Assembly: GCA_947568835.1 (NCBI GenBank)
Contig: OX387605.1
Location: forward strand, 20,464,418-20,528,417
DNA length: 64,000 bases
Direction of reading: 5' to 3'
From: Protonemura montana
Taxonomy: Eukaryota; Arthropoda; Insecta; Plecoptera; Nemouridae
Of the stretch, positions 23,298 through 33,774 are shown piece by piece (the stretch's first letter is position 1; each line of letters starts with the position of its first letter). The translations under genes were made by a program, and so were the position numbers. Under the pieces are notes generated by a model. It had not been told where the DNA came from and searched no databases. It saw only the letters and a program-made list of their open reading frames with translations.

Positions 23298-23527
23298 ACC
23301 GAATGGTTTGGCGTGCTGGAAACACCGGTTCTCGTGAGATCACTGACGTTAAGCAACAATGCGCTGGGTCAGGTATTGGATGGGTGACCATCATACACAT
23401 GATCAGTTATGTTCGGGAGGGAGGTTGGAGGAATGAAAGTAAGTACAGCAACTTCATTAGCCTTGCTTATCTAACACTCGACTGCATGGATTTGTGGGGA
23501 ATCCTGCTGTTCGAGTTGTACCTTCCT
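23298..23527 (+). repeat. 5S rRNA-derived SINE, 3'-truncated copy with full 5S head
   Basis: GGTTTGGCGTGCTGGAAACACCGG, then CTCGTGAGATCACTGACGTT, AAGCAACAATGCGCTGGGTC and TATTGGATGGGTGACC follow animal 5S rRNA across its internal promoter (box A, intermediate element, box C). The family body follows and breaks off near 23527. Confidence 0.85.
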
Positions 23528-23529
23528 GA

Positions 23530-24600
23530 AAGCCTTCCTGAAAAATACCTAGATTTCAGCCGAACTTCTCCATCTACTCATTTTTTTCACAATGCTAAAT
23601 GCCAGTTAAATAAGCAGGTTAAGATGAAAATAGAAGTATCTGATTAGGTGTAACCATGGGGATGAGTCTCATAAATTAAGTTAAACATATTAAAACTGCC
23701 CGTTAGCAGAAATGTTGCCCAAAGTTGTAGGTATATGCACTCCCAAGTAAATGTTATAAAGGAAAGAAATTAGATTCACAGTTTTGTCAAAAGTTGACAA
23801 ACAAACGGTTTCCAAACTTTTAACTCTTGTTTATTTTTATCTTTTAAAGTTGATGTGTTTAATGCTTATTGAATGGCAAACACTTTACTACGTTTGGGCA
23901 ATTTTTATCACCAACTCTCCCATCTCTATAGGGTGGTAATACAATACTACCATGTAGCAAGCGTGTTACGGTGTTTACCTTACTCAATGCGAAAAGATAA
24001 GATACGCTTCAAAAAGTTTTAATGATGGAAAATTGTTAGATAAAATAATTTAAAATCAATATGAATATAATATAAAACTCTTATAGACATAAATAAACAA
24101 AATAAAATAACGACGGGTCTTCTTCTGGACGCTACGTCGTTATCATTGCGCGATTAAAGTGCTCAATTACACTAGTTTACCCCGAAGTTCTTAATTCACT
24201 GAGGTCTGCCACCCATTTCTCTTGTATTTATAGCAAAATTACATTGTTTCATCATCAAAAGTCACATTTAAATTCACTGACATCCAAAAATGAACCGTCG
24301 TCAAAATGATTTTCTGTTCATTTGGTTTCATGTGGTTTCATCAAGTGTGGCTTTAGCACCTGGTCACTGACAGTCCCATTGGGTGATACATCTCAGTATA
24401 TTTGTATATTTGTATATTTATTTATTGTTGTCCGATTGATCAAACATTGATACCTATGGCCATGTCATGTTACATATGAAAATACACTTAAAATATAAAA
24501 AATTCAATAAATACAATAAAATACAATAAATTAAAATCAATACAATAAATTATTCAATAAACATGTAGCATTTACATTCGCATAAAATACAGTTGTTTCC
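23530..24600. other. Unassigned sequence inside the hAT element
   Basis: AT-rich, no coding signal. The end nearest 24400-24600 is AT-rich with repeated TATTTGTA words and is probably the 3' UTR of the minus-strand retrotransposon fragment that follows. Confidence 0.45.
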
Positions 24601-24603
24601 ATC

Positions 24604-24858
24604 TTACGCACTAGCAACCTTAAATATTAAAAATTCTTTTACTGAGTAAAAACAATGCTCTGTTAGGTACTCTTTTAAACATATTTTAAAACCAGTGGTA
24701 CCTTCCTTCTCTTTTATTGCGTTAGGTAACACGTTGAAAAATCGCGATCCCCAGTCCAGAGGTGATCTTTGTGCCCTTGTCTTATACCCATCGTTAATTC
24801 TTATATCTTTCTTTATCCTTGTGTTATGTTCGTGGACGGTTTCATTCATCTTTGTCAT
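24604..24858 (-). pseudogene. Non-LTR retrotransposon ORF2, C-terminal fragment
   Basis: An 84-codon frame ending at a natural stop resembles the C-terminus of jockey/CR1-type reverse transcriptase polyproteins: HNTRIKKDI, then the G-R-FFN-LP pattern (WGSRFFNVLPNAIKE), then FKICLKEYL and FYSVKEFL. The polymerase domain is missing, so this is a 5'-truncated dead copy. It shares the motif order with the fragments at 25928 and 33775. Confidence 0.7.
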
Positions 24859-25369
24859 GTTACTGTTCTTAGTCGTGAATAAAATAACGGAATATCAAAG
24901 AAGATCAAGAAGATCAATATCAAGAAGTCACAAAGATCAAAATAATTCTCATAATGCTTTACTTTTTAAAATAACTTTCAACGCTTGTACTAGACCATGC
25001 ATTACTTGTAGTGCATGGTGGTATAAGGGCAAATCACCACCCTTTTTATGACTAGAACCCGCAATATTTATGAAAATACTGTTTGAAAACTCAGAAATGG
25101 TAGTAGACAATATATCAGCTTAGCTAAAAATTCATTTGTATTCAAAAATTAAAGCGCACGTGCATCGGTAAGCCCTCAAAGGCAGCGAGCGAGCGAACTG
25201 ATTATTGTGGTGTAATAATATGTAGCTTCTTTTACCGCCAATACACAAATCTAAGCGCAAGCGAGTTGAGGTATGCGTAAGTTTTACCGCCCTTGGAATC
25301 GGCAGAAAAAAATCCAGAAATGGTGGTAATGGTGTCTTACCACCTGTGTTACCACCATGCCTCTTAGAG

Positions 25370-25475
25370 TTAACAAACAAAAAACATTTTATTATTAGCC
25401 GTTGCCAAGCAAAAAAAAAACACACACAATTTAAATGACTGTTAGGTTTTTAACGGAACACTGAAAAATCGGCTC
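25370..25475 (+). repeat. Dispersed ~90-bp repeat, copy 1
   Basis: Contains the shared words ACAAAAAACAT, GTTGCCAAGC, ACTGTTAGGTT and TTAACGGAACACTGAAAAATCGG. Related copies are at 44750, 48701 (reverse) and 51827. Confidence 0.5.
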
Positions 25476-25616
25476 TTATGTTGAAGTAGATTCATAAAGT
25501 AGATTCATATGATAGTATAGTTCTGCAGAGTCAGAGCCTTACTGTTAAACTATCTGCTGAGCAAACGAGCCGGCAACACGTGGTAACGGCAGGTGCCACA
25601 CGATAACACTTGTGGC

Positions 25617-25664
25617 CATGGGCGTCCGGAGGGGGGTTATCGCGGGTGTTGCTCTGAACACCCG
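25617..25664 (+). mobile_element. Second hAT-type left terminus nested in the element
   Basis: CATGGGCGTCCGGAGG matches the ends at 21503 and 34635. It is followed by a perfect 8-bp hairpin at 25643-25664 (CGGGTGTT / AACACCCG). No matching right end or target duplication was found, so it is a fragment or a rearranged end. Confidence 0.55.
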
Positions 25665-25927
25665 GATTGGTGGAGATCGGGGTTCGAGTTCGTGTTTGGG
25701 CATCAATTTTTGAGACGGTTATAGTGTTTTTTTTTTTTTTTTTTTTCCTTTCATTGTACATATTGCATACATATCTAAACGCTCTTAATGCAAGGTATTT
25801 TAAAAAATAAATCTTACGAGCATTGAAAGTTGTCAAGGAGTTAAAAAAATTTGTGCAAAAACATGTGCAACTAAATCAAAAATCTAAATCTGAAACTAAA
25901 AACTAAATCAAAATTTATAAAAAAGTT

Positions 25928-26194
25928 TCATCCATTTATACAGTATTCACATTTACAATTGTTTCTAAATAAAAACTCGTCAGTGCTATAGAAACTATGG
26001 GCAACAAGAAAACCTTTCACTTTTTTTTTGTACTCTGTTCTATTTAGACGATCTTCTTTAAGACTCGTCGGCAGATGGTTGAAAAATATTGGTCCCATGT
26101 GTGAAATTTCTCTTCTTCCTACCTCAGTTTTACTTTTTTTTGGACGAAGGTGATCTTTACCCCTAGTATCACGATCATTTATATCTTTGACCAT
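25928..26194 (-). pseudogene. Non-LTR retrotransposon ORF2, C-terminal fragment
   Basis: An 88-codon frame with DTRGKDHLRPKKSKTEVGRR, then MGPIFFNHLPTSLKE, then KKVKGFL and FYSTDEFLF. This is the same C-terminal pattern as 24604-24858, from a related but diverged element. No reverse-transcriptase catalytic region is present. Confidence 0.7.
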
Positions 26195-26409
26195 CCAACC
26201 TTTCCAGCGAAAAAAATCGCGGCGTAATTCTATGAAACTGGGATCCTACAAGAGTTGAACTTTGCAGGTACCTACTTCCCCAAAATTCTCCCTCCTGACG
26301 TGATTCCGATTCCGCGAACTGACACTTTACACTGATTACACTTGATTTTACACTTTATGAAGTTTTAGTTTTCCTACCGGTCGAACCCAACTTTACGTAA
26401 GTCAGTTAT

Positions 26410-26826
26410 GTGTCGGGAGCGACTCGAGTAGGGTGGTTTGTTAGCCCGAGCGTTTTAGTTAAGTGTGTTGATTGTGGGAGTATGGATGTACGCAAATTTT
26501 TTAGTTTTAGTGTGAAGAGAAAGGCGAACGATGACGCGCGTGAAATTTCGGACAGCCATGGCAACAGCGATCGCAGAATTGAAAGTGCATGTGCATCTAC
26601 ATCGACGACGGCGAATTCCGAAAGTCCAAAACCAGCCTTTGAAACTGAACGTGATGTAGGTCCTCAAGCTGCTTTGGATATAGTCCACCTAATGGATCAG
26701 GACTCAACCTCATCCCTAGCCGACGAACTGAGACACACACTGGTGACAAAACCCTGGTCCCCGAGTGCATATGATTACAAAGCTGACGTCCACAGTGGCG
26801 GTAGGGGAGTGTTTCGCCCAGACTAG
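26410..26826 (+). pseudogene. hAT/ZMYM-like transposase N-terminal fragment
   Basis: An open frame of 138 codons. From Met at 26482 it begins MDVRKFFSFSVKRK, the start typical of hAT-type transposases of the zinc-finger MYM/TTF class, followed by a Ser/Thr/Glu-rich linker and ending KPWSPSAYDYKADV. The zinc finger, RNase-H-like catalytic domain and hAT dimerisation region are absent. It sits just inside the right end of the element in the plus direction. The start motif is recognised from family knowledge and the assignment is moderate. Confidence 0.5.
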
Positions 26827-26961
26827 TTTTCATTCAACATATTTAAAACGTGCAATTCTTCCTCCCCTCCCCCCCCCCCCCCACCACCCAGTTGAAGCTT
26901 TTTTGTCGATATCCTTGGCAGCATTTGCACCCCCATGGAAAAAATCCTGCGGACGCCCATG

Positions 26962-27188
26962 TATATACGATCTATAATTTACCGCTTGCATGTTGGCTGC
27001 TTGGCTCATTGGTAGCTCGAAATTGCCAAATGGCCATGGCCAATGGCCATGGCTTGAAATTCAATAATGGTCCCAAATTCTAAATCTTGCAGGTTTGTTT
27101 TGGTAGTGAAGGGTTTTCTGAGTTTTAAGAGCAAAACAATGGGGGGAGGGTCTGTGTCAAGGTTGCAGTGCTCGGGTCAAACCAAGCC
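26962..27188 (+). repeat. Left arm of a large inverted duplication (continuation of the split SINE-like repeat)
   Basis: It starts with TATATACGATCT, then GCATGTTGGCTGCTTGGCT, GAGCAAAACAATGG, GGGTCTGTGTC and GGGTCAAACCAAGCC. Each appears in reverse complement, in mirrored order, at 27410-27630, with pairs summing to about the same value (54583-54599). Confidence 0.7.
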
Positions 27189-27214
27189 AGTAAAATGACG
27201 GGCATCTGGCGGCT

Positions 27215-27223
27215 CCGCCACTG
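27215..27223 (-). mobile_element. Possible hAT terminus CAGTGGCGG
   Basis: The minus strand reads CAGTGGCGGAGCCGCCAG from 27223. A second CAGTGGCGG occurs in plus orientation at 26793. The flanking octamers (GACGTCCA and GACGGCAG) agree at only five of eight positions, so pairing is doubtful. Confidence 0.3.
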
Positions 27224-27313
27224 GACGGCAGTTATTCTGCTAGATGAAAGACATGGGAGCTTTGAGTAATCGAAAATATAAAACTCTGTAAATATCTTCG
27301 ATGCTACTAATTT

Positions 27314-27395
27314 GCAGAATCTGGAACTACCGCAAGTGTGTGAGGTACTAGATCCCAAATTCCAGGAACCAGGTACCAGTAGTTCCAGATTCTGC
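27314..27395. repeat. Perfect 17-bp inverted repeat
   Basis: GCAGAATCTGGAACTAC at 27314-27330 recurs as its exact reverse complement at 27379-27395, with a 48-base loop. It lies in the spacer of the larger inverted duplication but has a different centre, so it is a separate structure. Confidence 0.85.
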
Positions 27396-27409
27396 CATCA
27401 TGGGGCGCC

Positions 27410-27715
27410 GGCTCGGTTTGAACCCGGACACAGACCCTCGCCAGTGTTTTACTCGAAATATTAGAAAAAAATTCACTGACATCCTTTCCACGAAAAAAAA
27501 CTTTCAGTCTTTGAACTCGGTACCAGTATTCCATACCAAGACATGAAGTTAGCAGCCAAGCAGCAAAGCTGCCAAGCAGCCAAGCTGCCAAGCAGCCATC
27601 CTGCATGTAGAGAGTTGTAGATCGTATATATATTCTAAAAATAACTTGAATATTTATCAAAAGTATACTTCGGCTTATTTTAACACCATCTCTTCAACAG
27701 AATTATGTTCCCAAT
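27410..27715 (-). repeat. Right arm of the inverted duplication, uninterrupted copy
   Basis: Its reverse complement reads through ACCCAAAGCACTTCATTGGG, GTATACTTTTGA, TTAGAATATATATACGATCT and ATGGCTGCTTGGC without interruption. It matches 21395-21502 joined to 26962-27188 and so shows the target sequence without the 5.46-kb hAT insertion. It includes a run of repeated AGC(A/C)A units at 27551-27597. Confidence 0.7.
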
Positions 27716-28099
27716 GAAGTGCTTTGGGTTAAAGAATCGGTGATCGACCCTCGGACCACTCACACCGTAGGCCAGTGTCGGACTGGCTCAAAAAGGCCCC
27801 GGCGGCAATGAGTCTTTTGGGGCCCCGCAAAGCCGGTGCCTGGGTGGAGGGGGGGGGGGGGGGGGGGGGGTCCATCACTCAGGAAAGGAATGTATAGGCA
27901 AGGTGGTGTATAGGTGTACTAAAGGGTTGTATACACATAAACTGGTAGCAGCGCCCAAGTCCGACATTAGAGAATGGAGATTGTATAGAAACAATGATCG
28001 ATCAATGGCCAATTTTAAATTAATTAAACCAAAATTATACACCTGTGACCTATCGACTTGAGATACGATTGTGTCGTGTACGCACAGTGTAGGGTTTGG

Positions 28100-29450
28100 G
28101 CGCCCGAAGCAAAACCCAAATTTTGCGCCCCGAAAAAAACTCGGGCAGCACGTCACACGCCAAAATTAAATAAAAATATTACGCAGAGTCGACGGAACGA
28201 ATTATCCGCGAGCTGGACAGTAACTAACAAGAAATTCACAGTTATTTGTCACAAGCGAAAATTTGTCGACAAGAGTCAACACGTCGACGATTAATAAAAT
28301 TGAATAGACGATTTACAACAAGGCTAGAGGACTCTACGAAATCGTAGAAACACGATACATGATATTAACACGATATTACAACACAATATTAATTGCCTTT
28401 GGAATTACTGAAAATAAAGCCTTTTGAAATCGTCTATCTACTTTTCAGAAAAATGCTTGTGCTAGGGCAAAAACACACTGGTGCATTTCTTTGTCTGGAA
28501 TACGTCACATTTTCTGCCCACTGCAGAGGTTATTTTTGGCGTAAGCTCACGTTAGCCCCGCGTACCCACTTTTTCTTGCGATAGTGTAAATCGATCATTC
28601 ATTTCCGGAAAGGTTTGCTCTTCTCTGCTCTTATATTCAAAAAGCACGTGTTATTTTTACGTGTTAGTGAAAAATGTATTTGTAAGTGGAAATCTGAGAT
28701 AACGTACCTACGTAAATTCATAGGATCTTATCATTCTGAAAATAATATGCCAACACCCGAAACTCGAAGTGTTGTAGGAGTACAGCTAATATGATGACAA
28801 CGCAAAGCGATCGAAAAATCTAGGCTCGACGCAGCGCCAACAAAGCACTGCGACACTCGAAAGTGTGGATATTGTTTCAATGTTAATTCAATGACAAATT
28901 CGCTGTAATTTTAGCCGTTTTTTTCTGGAACTGTTCTGTTTCAAGATACTGATACACACATACCGACACAACAGCTGTTCGAAACATCACACTTAAACAC
29001 ATTCTGTAGCCAGCTCAGACTTCAAATTTGAGTTTAGGCTTGCTCGGGGTCATCATTCAGGCAACAATCTGTAGACAGCAAAGCACGAGTAAATCCGCCA
29101 GACCCGTGTAGCTGACAAATAAAAATCTTAATTTCCCCGTAGAAACGCCAATAATTATTGTTGCTAATGTGAAATAAGCGCGAAATACTGGCTAGATGTG
29201 ATTTCTTTATATCTTGTTTTATTTGCTTCCTGCAAAAGGTACATGAAAGTGGAACGGAGGATAAACGGGGCCGGGTTCGTATACCGCTTGGTGCACTATT
29301 TTTAACTAAGAATCAATCACCTACCAAGATTGTTTGAAAAAATCTTCGATGCTGCTGATTCTGATTCTGTGTTCGAAGTAGGTTATTAAATGTGAAACCC
29401 TTATTAAATGTTAAAGCCTTTGTTAAAACCCTCTCTTTTGAAAGCCGCTC
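28100..29450. other. Unassigned sequence within the 27.8-32.3 kb element
   Basis: No frame resembles a known protein and no repeat family was recognised. Confidence 0.4.
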
Positions 29451-29454
29451 TTGC

Positions 29455-29514
29455 AGTCGAGCGGTGAAGCCGTCTGGTCGATGTGGTGAAGGGTCCACGA
29501 TCAAATCCCGACCA
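29455..29514 (+). repeat. tRNA(Leu/Ser)-like SINE head
   Basis: GTCGAGCGGTGAAGCCGTCTG resembles box A of type II tRNAs, and GATCAAATCCCGACC is a weak box B. A second copy in reverse orientation is at 35986-36052, and the two share GGGTCCACGATCA, so this is a dispersed family. Confidence 0.5.
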
Positions 29515-30231
29515 AGCGATAATTTAATATCTTTTTGTCATCATCATCCGGGTTACCGACCGAAGTGCAGCATAAATTGATCGAGTACATTTGATATCCA
29601 ACAGAATGCGCTGGGGGTCACGGTGCGTCTTAACACGATTGCGTGTTCGGTAAAACTTTATAGATAAGAGTAATTAAGAAGACCGCGACCGTCCATCAGG
29701 CTTTGACTGGTTTTCCTCCTGTCAGCCTCTAAAGCTTGCATTCACGTCAGCGTGTTGCAAATGGTGAAAGCCCATATTTTGGAGTTGTAGAGTGCTTCTG
29801 CTCTGCTAGGTGCGGCGACCTAGTACCTCTGCACTGCTTGGTGTGGTGGCCGGGTTCTAGCTCTTGCTTGCGAGGACGAATAATACTTCTCCATGATATT
29901 TTCTTAACTATAAAAGCTAGATACCCGGACCGCTAACATGGTGATGCTTTGGACCGAACTAATCAGAAGGTGCAGTCGATGTCATGTACGTACCTAGTAA
30001 GCGGGTTTTCAACCATGAAATTCAAATAGGTCCATCGATCACCACAATGTATGACAGTCTGCGTGGCACATTGGTATTGTCGCTGCTTCGGCATCGTCTA
30101 AATGATACGCTACGTGGATCGCACCCACTCGACGGAGGAAGTTTTTGACTGTTGAAATGCAACATCCATCCGTGGGACCTGCGGTCAGGAGACTTGTATA
30201 TGTCAAAAAATGAAGAGGTAAATGTTTATCC
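29515..30231. other. Unassigned sequence within the element
   Basis: It contains locally GC-rich, repeat-like DNA (for example around 29800-29880) but no gene or known family that I can name. Confidence 0.4.
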
Positions 30232-30310
30232 GCGTGGTCGTGCGGTTAAAGGCATCGGATTAATCGATCACATTAATGTCGAATTGACGACGTACCGGGT
30301 TCGAATCACG
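30232..30310 (+). repeat. tRNA-like SINE head
   Basis: GCGTGGTCGTGCGGTTAAAGG resembles a type II tRNA box A, and GGGTTCGAATCACGC is a near-perfect box B. The T stem does not pair, which argues against a working tRNA gene. Confidence 0.5.
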
Positions 30311-30649
30311 CTCGTGTCTCGACGCAGTGTCATACTTTTCCATTTTTTTTGGGCGTATGTTTTTAGACAGTAGCAAAATTGCCGGGCGCTCCTGGCGCTC
30401 CGCGCCAGTCGCACCCGCCAAATTTGCGGGACGTTCCCACGACCCCAGACCCCACCTAACCCCGTGTGCGGCTCCTAAGTCTAGCATCAAGTATATAGGA
30501 ACAGTTGTGAGTGCTAAACTGCCACCTGTTGGCAGAATATCGAACTACACTCTGGACTTATACAATTTTTGATATTTTATCCAGCTTCATCGAGTTTGAT
30601 TATTAGCTACCAGAGCGACTTGAGCTCAGAGCTGCCAAAAAGCTGCTCG

Positions 30650-30715
30650 GCCGGGATTCGAACGCCTGACCTCCTCAACACGAAGCAAGCAAGCTAACCA
30701 CGGAGCCACGCTGGA
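30650..30715 (-). repeat. tRNA-like SINE head
   Basis: The minus strand has GGCTCCGTGGTTAGC (box A, 30693-30707) and GTTCGAATCCCGGCC (box B, about 30649-30663). The spacing is tRNA-like, but clean cloverleaf stems are not evident. Confidence 0.5.
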
Positions 30716-31935
30716 CTGATGAGAGGGAACTGAAATAAAGCAACTAAAATGTCAAAGATTCGATGTAGCTACAATCTCTTTACATATCGTTGTGTTGCAA
30801 CAATTTATATTTATTAAAACTCTGCGCTACTTTGTGACCAGCCTCGTGGTCAAGTTGTCACGTTGCCTGTTTTAAGTATGCCAGCGGGGCCGAAGTATGA
30901 TACCCGCTCTGTGAATCTAATATTATTTCACTAAAAGTTTAGGTGTTCGACCTATCATTGACTTCAAATTATACGTTTATTTGCCAAAGTTGAGAAAATG
31001 TACATTTAGGCGTACTCAGTAAATTAAATGAATAATAATACAAGTATGAGTAGCAAATAAATGTATGTTAAAATTTAACATAAGTTTATCTATATAGTTG
31101 CATACAGATTATAACAAATATGACAGATTTACTCAAGAATATTACATTATTACAGATACGTACACAATTATAACATTATATACAACAGGTACAATGAACA
31201 GATTACATATAACCACCAAGATATTAACTACGGGGAACTAGAGAAGGAAGGATTCGCTTCTACACAATGTGTAAATGCCGGACCCGACCCCAACACCAAG
31301 CAGTGCTGAGGCACTCGGCCACTCCAAAAAAGTCTGGGCTTTCACCAGTTGCCACGATCTAACGCGAAAATGCAAGCTTTGAAGTCCGACTGGAGGAACG
31401 CCAGTCGAACCCCGTTGCTCGCAGTCAGGTCCCCTGGTCAACCATACCAAACAAGTATCACCGAACCAGCAGTCGAGTTAAAGCACACAGTGATCTCAAA
31501 CGCAATCTGTTGGATATCAAATGTACTTGATCAATTAAAATGTCGATAAATCACGGCCATCGGTCGGTAATCAGTGTACCCACCTTGCTGAGCTGCCAAC
31601 CTTGAAGCTATAAAATAACGGAATCGTGCCCATAATAGCCCATCGTGTTCGGGGGTGCAAACTACCCCATAGACCACAGTATGGGCGAATCTTCAAAAAT
31701 CAAGAATAAACGTAAGAAACGTAAAAAAAGTCCATTGATTTTTCAATATTTTTTGAGTGGAAATTGAAGTGACTGCACTCCCAACGCCTGGACTGTAAAC
31801 ACGACGTCAGTGCACACGTGTACGATGAGTGGCCTACCCATCAGGATTCAGACATAAATATTACTGCTAGAAGTGATTTATTTTCATCTTGTTTTATTGA
31901 CTTGCATGTTGATAACAAATCTATAATTGCATATG

Positions 31936-32110
31936 TGTCCTCGTAGCGCAGTGGGATGATCGTGACTTCCAATGCGTGGGGTCCGCCGTTCGCTTCCCGG
32001 CACCTCCTACTTTTGTCTTTCAAAGCCCTTCACCTGGAACATGGATCAAGTGAAGGGATGGGGAGAGATGATCCGAAATATAACTTTCATGATTTTTTTT
32101 TTTACCAAGT
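31936..32110 (+). repeat. tRNA-like SINE with body
   Basis: TCGTAGCGCAGTGGGATGAT (box A), CCGTTCGCTTCCCGG (box B), then CACCTCCTACTTTTGTC, CTTCACCTGGAACATG and GAAGGGATGGGG. The body matches 21376-21440 and the reverse complement of about 27680-27720, so these belong to one family. Confidence 0.6.
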
Positions 32111-32343
32111 CTAAAATCAAGTGTTTATATTTGACTTCCTCCAACCTGTTGCCATCAGGGCAGCGTGGCTCAATGATAACAAGCACTGGCTATTTGCAAC
32201 ATTAAGACAACATAATCAAATGACTATAAATTAAAAAATGTTTTAAAAAACTTCCTTATTGTAAATGGGGGCCCCAGGGGCCCCGGCCGGCTGGAGGACC
32301 CGGCGGCATTTGCCGCCTGGCTGCCCTGGCCAGTCCGACACTG

Positions 32344-33202
32344 CCGTGTCGTAGTCACGTGGTTTCTTTGGAACCCTAATTCACGGTTATTATAATTCAC
32401 GGTATATTATCCTAAAAACAGTAAAAATGCACAACATTGTGCGAGAAAATTCCAACTGAAAAGTAAAAGAAACCAAGAACGATCTTAAAAACTTTGGAAT
32501 TGCTTTTTTTTATTGTGTTTTGCGTATTAGCAAAGTTTGGTACAAACATATAAAATAGTTTTGGCGGTACAACCCATCAAGGTTTACTCAAAATCTAAAA
32601 ATTTTTGTAAATATTTACTAGTTTAAAAACTGTAACACCGATTTTGTTGAAAATTAAACTCGGTGTAAGTTGAGAACACAAAAATCTGCCCTGTAAATTT
32701 AGTTTCAATCAGTGCTGGCGTTTGGACGCTAGAGTGCGAAAAATCAAACGTACACAAAAAAAAAACAAAAAAACAAACACACAAATGTTTTTCTGGAGTA
32801 AGTGAAATTGGAGATTTCGAGACATGACATGAGACTGACATGGAGAGCTCGCTTCGCTCGCTATGCTCATCCAAAATGCTAATTTTCATTTGTTGTTGAC
32901 AACTGAAATCATTTTTCGAAATATTTCGTCCGCTTGTCAAACTGAACTTCCAAAGTACCACTTTTTAACAAAGTTCAGTACAACGTACATTTTCGAAGAA
33001 AATTTACCAGGTGTTACCTGGTGGTACCTGTGATGGTAAAATGTGCCTGGTGTTCCAAAAATAAATCCTTTGACTGCTATGTACTCAATTGTGATATATT
33101 TTTATATTTTACCCGAAAGGAAGGGCCATTAAAATTATGGAAAATTTTGTTTGTTTCCTAAATTTTGTCCTCACATTTTGTGACTTAGTCTCTCTGAGAA
33201 TC
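32344..33202. other. Intergenic, no gene seen
   Basis: AT-rich; no coding frame or repeat family was recognised. Confidence 0.5.
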
Positions 33203-33365
33203 TCAAATAACCTGGATAGAGCATAGGATCCAGCCAGCTGATCATAACAACCTGGATAGAGCATAGGATCCAGTCAGCCGGCCAGGTGTATGTCAGTACC
33301 AAGCTTTCTCTTACAAAGCTTACACCATTTTACTGTATGTCAGTACCAAGCTTACACCATTTTAT
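33203..33365 (+). repeat. Short tandem duplications
   Basis: A 40-bp unit containing CCTGGATAGAGCATAGGATC occurs twice (33211 and 33251). Just downstream TATGTCAGTACCAAGCTT and CTTACACCATTTTA are each present twice. Confidence 0.8.
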
Positions 33366-33774
33366 TTTAACAGTTTACCATCAAAACTTGAAACAATCAC
33401 TTCATATGCTAAATTAAAAGAAGAACTTAAAAATTGGACCCTCAACAACATTAAAATAGCATAATTAAGGTAAAATAGATTGTGAAATTGTATTATATTA
33501 TTTTGTATTACAATGTATTATTTATTTATTTAATGCTGCGTACAATTACTTAGTATTTGTGTGAGCCCAGGTGCTAAGGAAAATATCTCGTAAAGATGAT
33601 TGCAATTGTGACTTTACAATTCTGATTTAGTAGTAGAGATAAAAAACAATTTATAATATAATATGATAAAAATAAATAATAAGAATGGTATATATAAAAA
33701 TTAATAATGGGTATTTATGGTATGGGATTAAGTAAAGGACCTTAATCGCTCTATTCTACATTATGTATTTTAAT

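Larger units (their letters stand above)
21503..26961 (+). mobile_element. hAT-superfamily DNA transposon, 5.46 kb, with nested insertions
   Basis: The left end reads CATAGGCGTCCGGAGG and the right end, reverse complemented, reads CATGGGCGTCCGCAGG; both continue into GGGTGCAA-containing subterminal sequence. An 8-bp duplication TATATACG flanks it, the length expected for hAT elements. Inside are 5S-derived SINE pieces, a 520-bp promoter-like block, two non-LTR retrotransposon fragments, another hAT-type left end (25617) and a transposase-like N-terminal frame at 26410-26826. There is no full-length transposase, so it is not autonomous. The tract at 34635-35428 is a relative with the same left end and block. 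Confidence 0.75.
27773..32343. mobile_element. hAT-like terminal inverted repeat pair enclosing 4.57 kb
   Basis: CAGTGTCGGACTGGC at 27773-27787 is repeated as an exact reverse complement at 32329-32343. Both ends continue into GC-rich, GGCGGCAA-containing subterminal sequence; the right one forms GGCGGCA/TGCCGCC at 32302-32317. CAGTG starts are typical of hAT elements. The flanking octamers CCGTAGGC and CCGTGTCG share only CCGT, so the pair may be one old element or two ends brought together. No transposase was found inside; a 22-base G run (27849-27870) and several tRNA-like heads were. Confidence 0.55.

Noticed and set aside
23219-23647. 142-codon open frame
   Set aside because: It runs through the 5S-derived SINE; the frame is a by-product of that repeat.
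26793-27223. A 431-bp hAT element bounded by CAGTGGCGG ends
   Set aside because: The flanking octamers match only partly and the span overlaps the well-supported right end at 26961.
30232-30310. Possible functional tRNA gene
   Set aside because: Box A and box B are good, but with box B in the T loop the T stem does not pair and the anticodon arm is irregular; it is better read as a SINE head.
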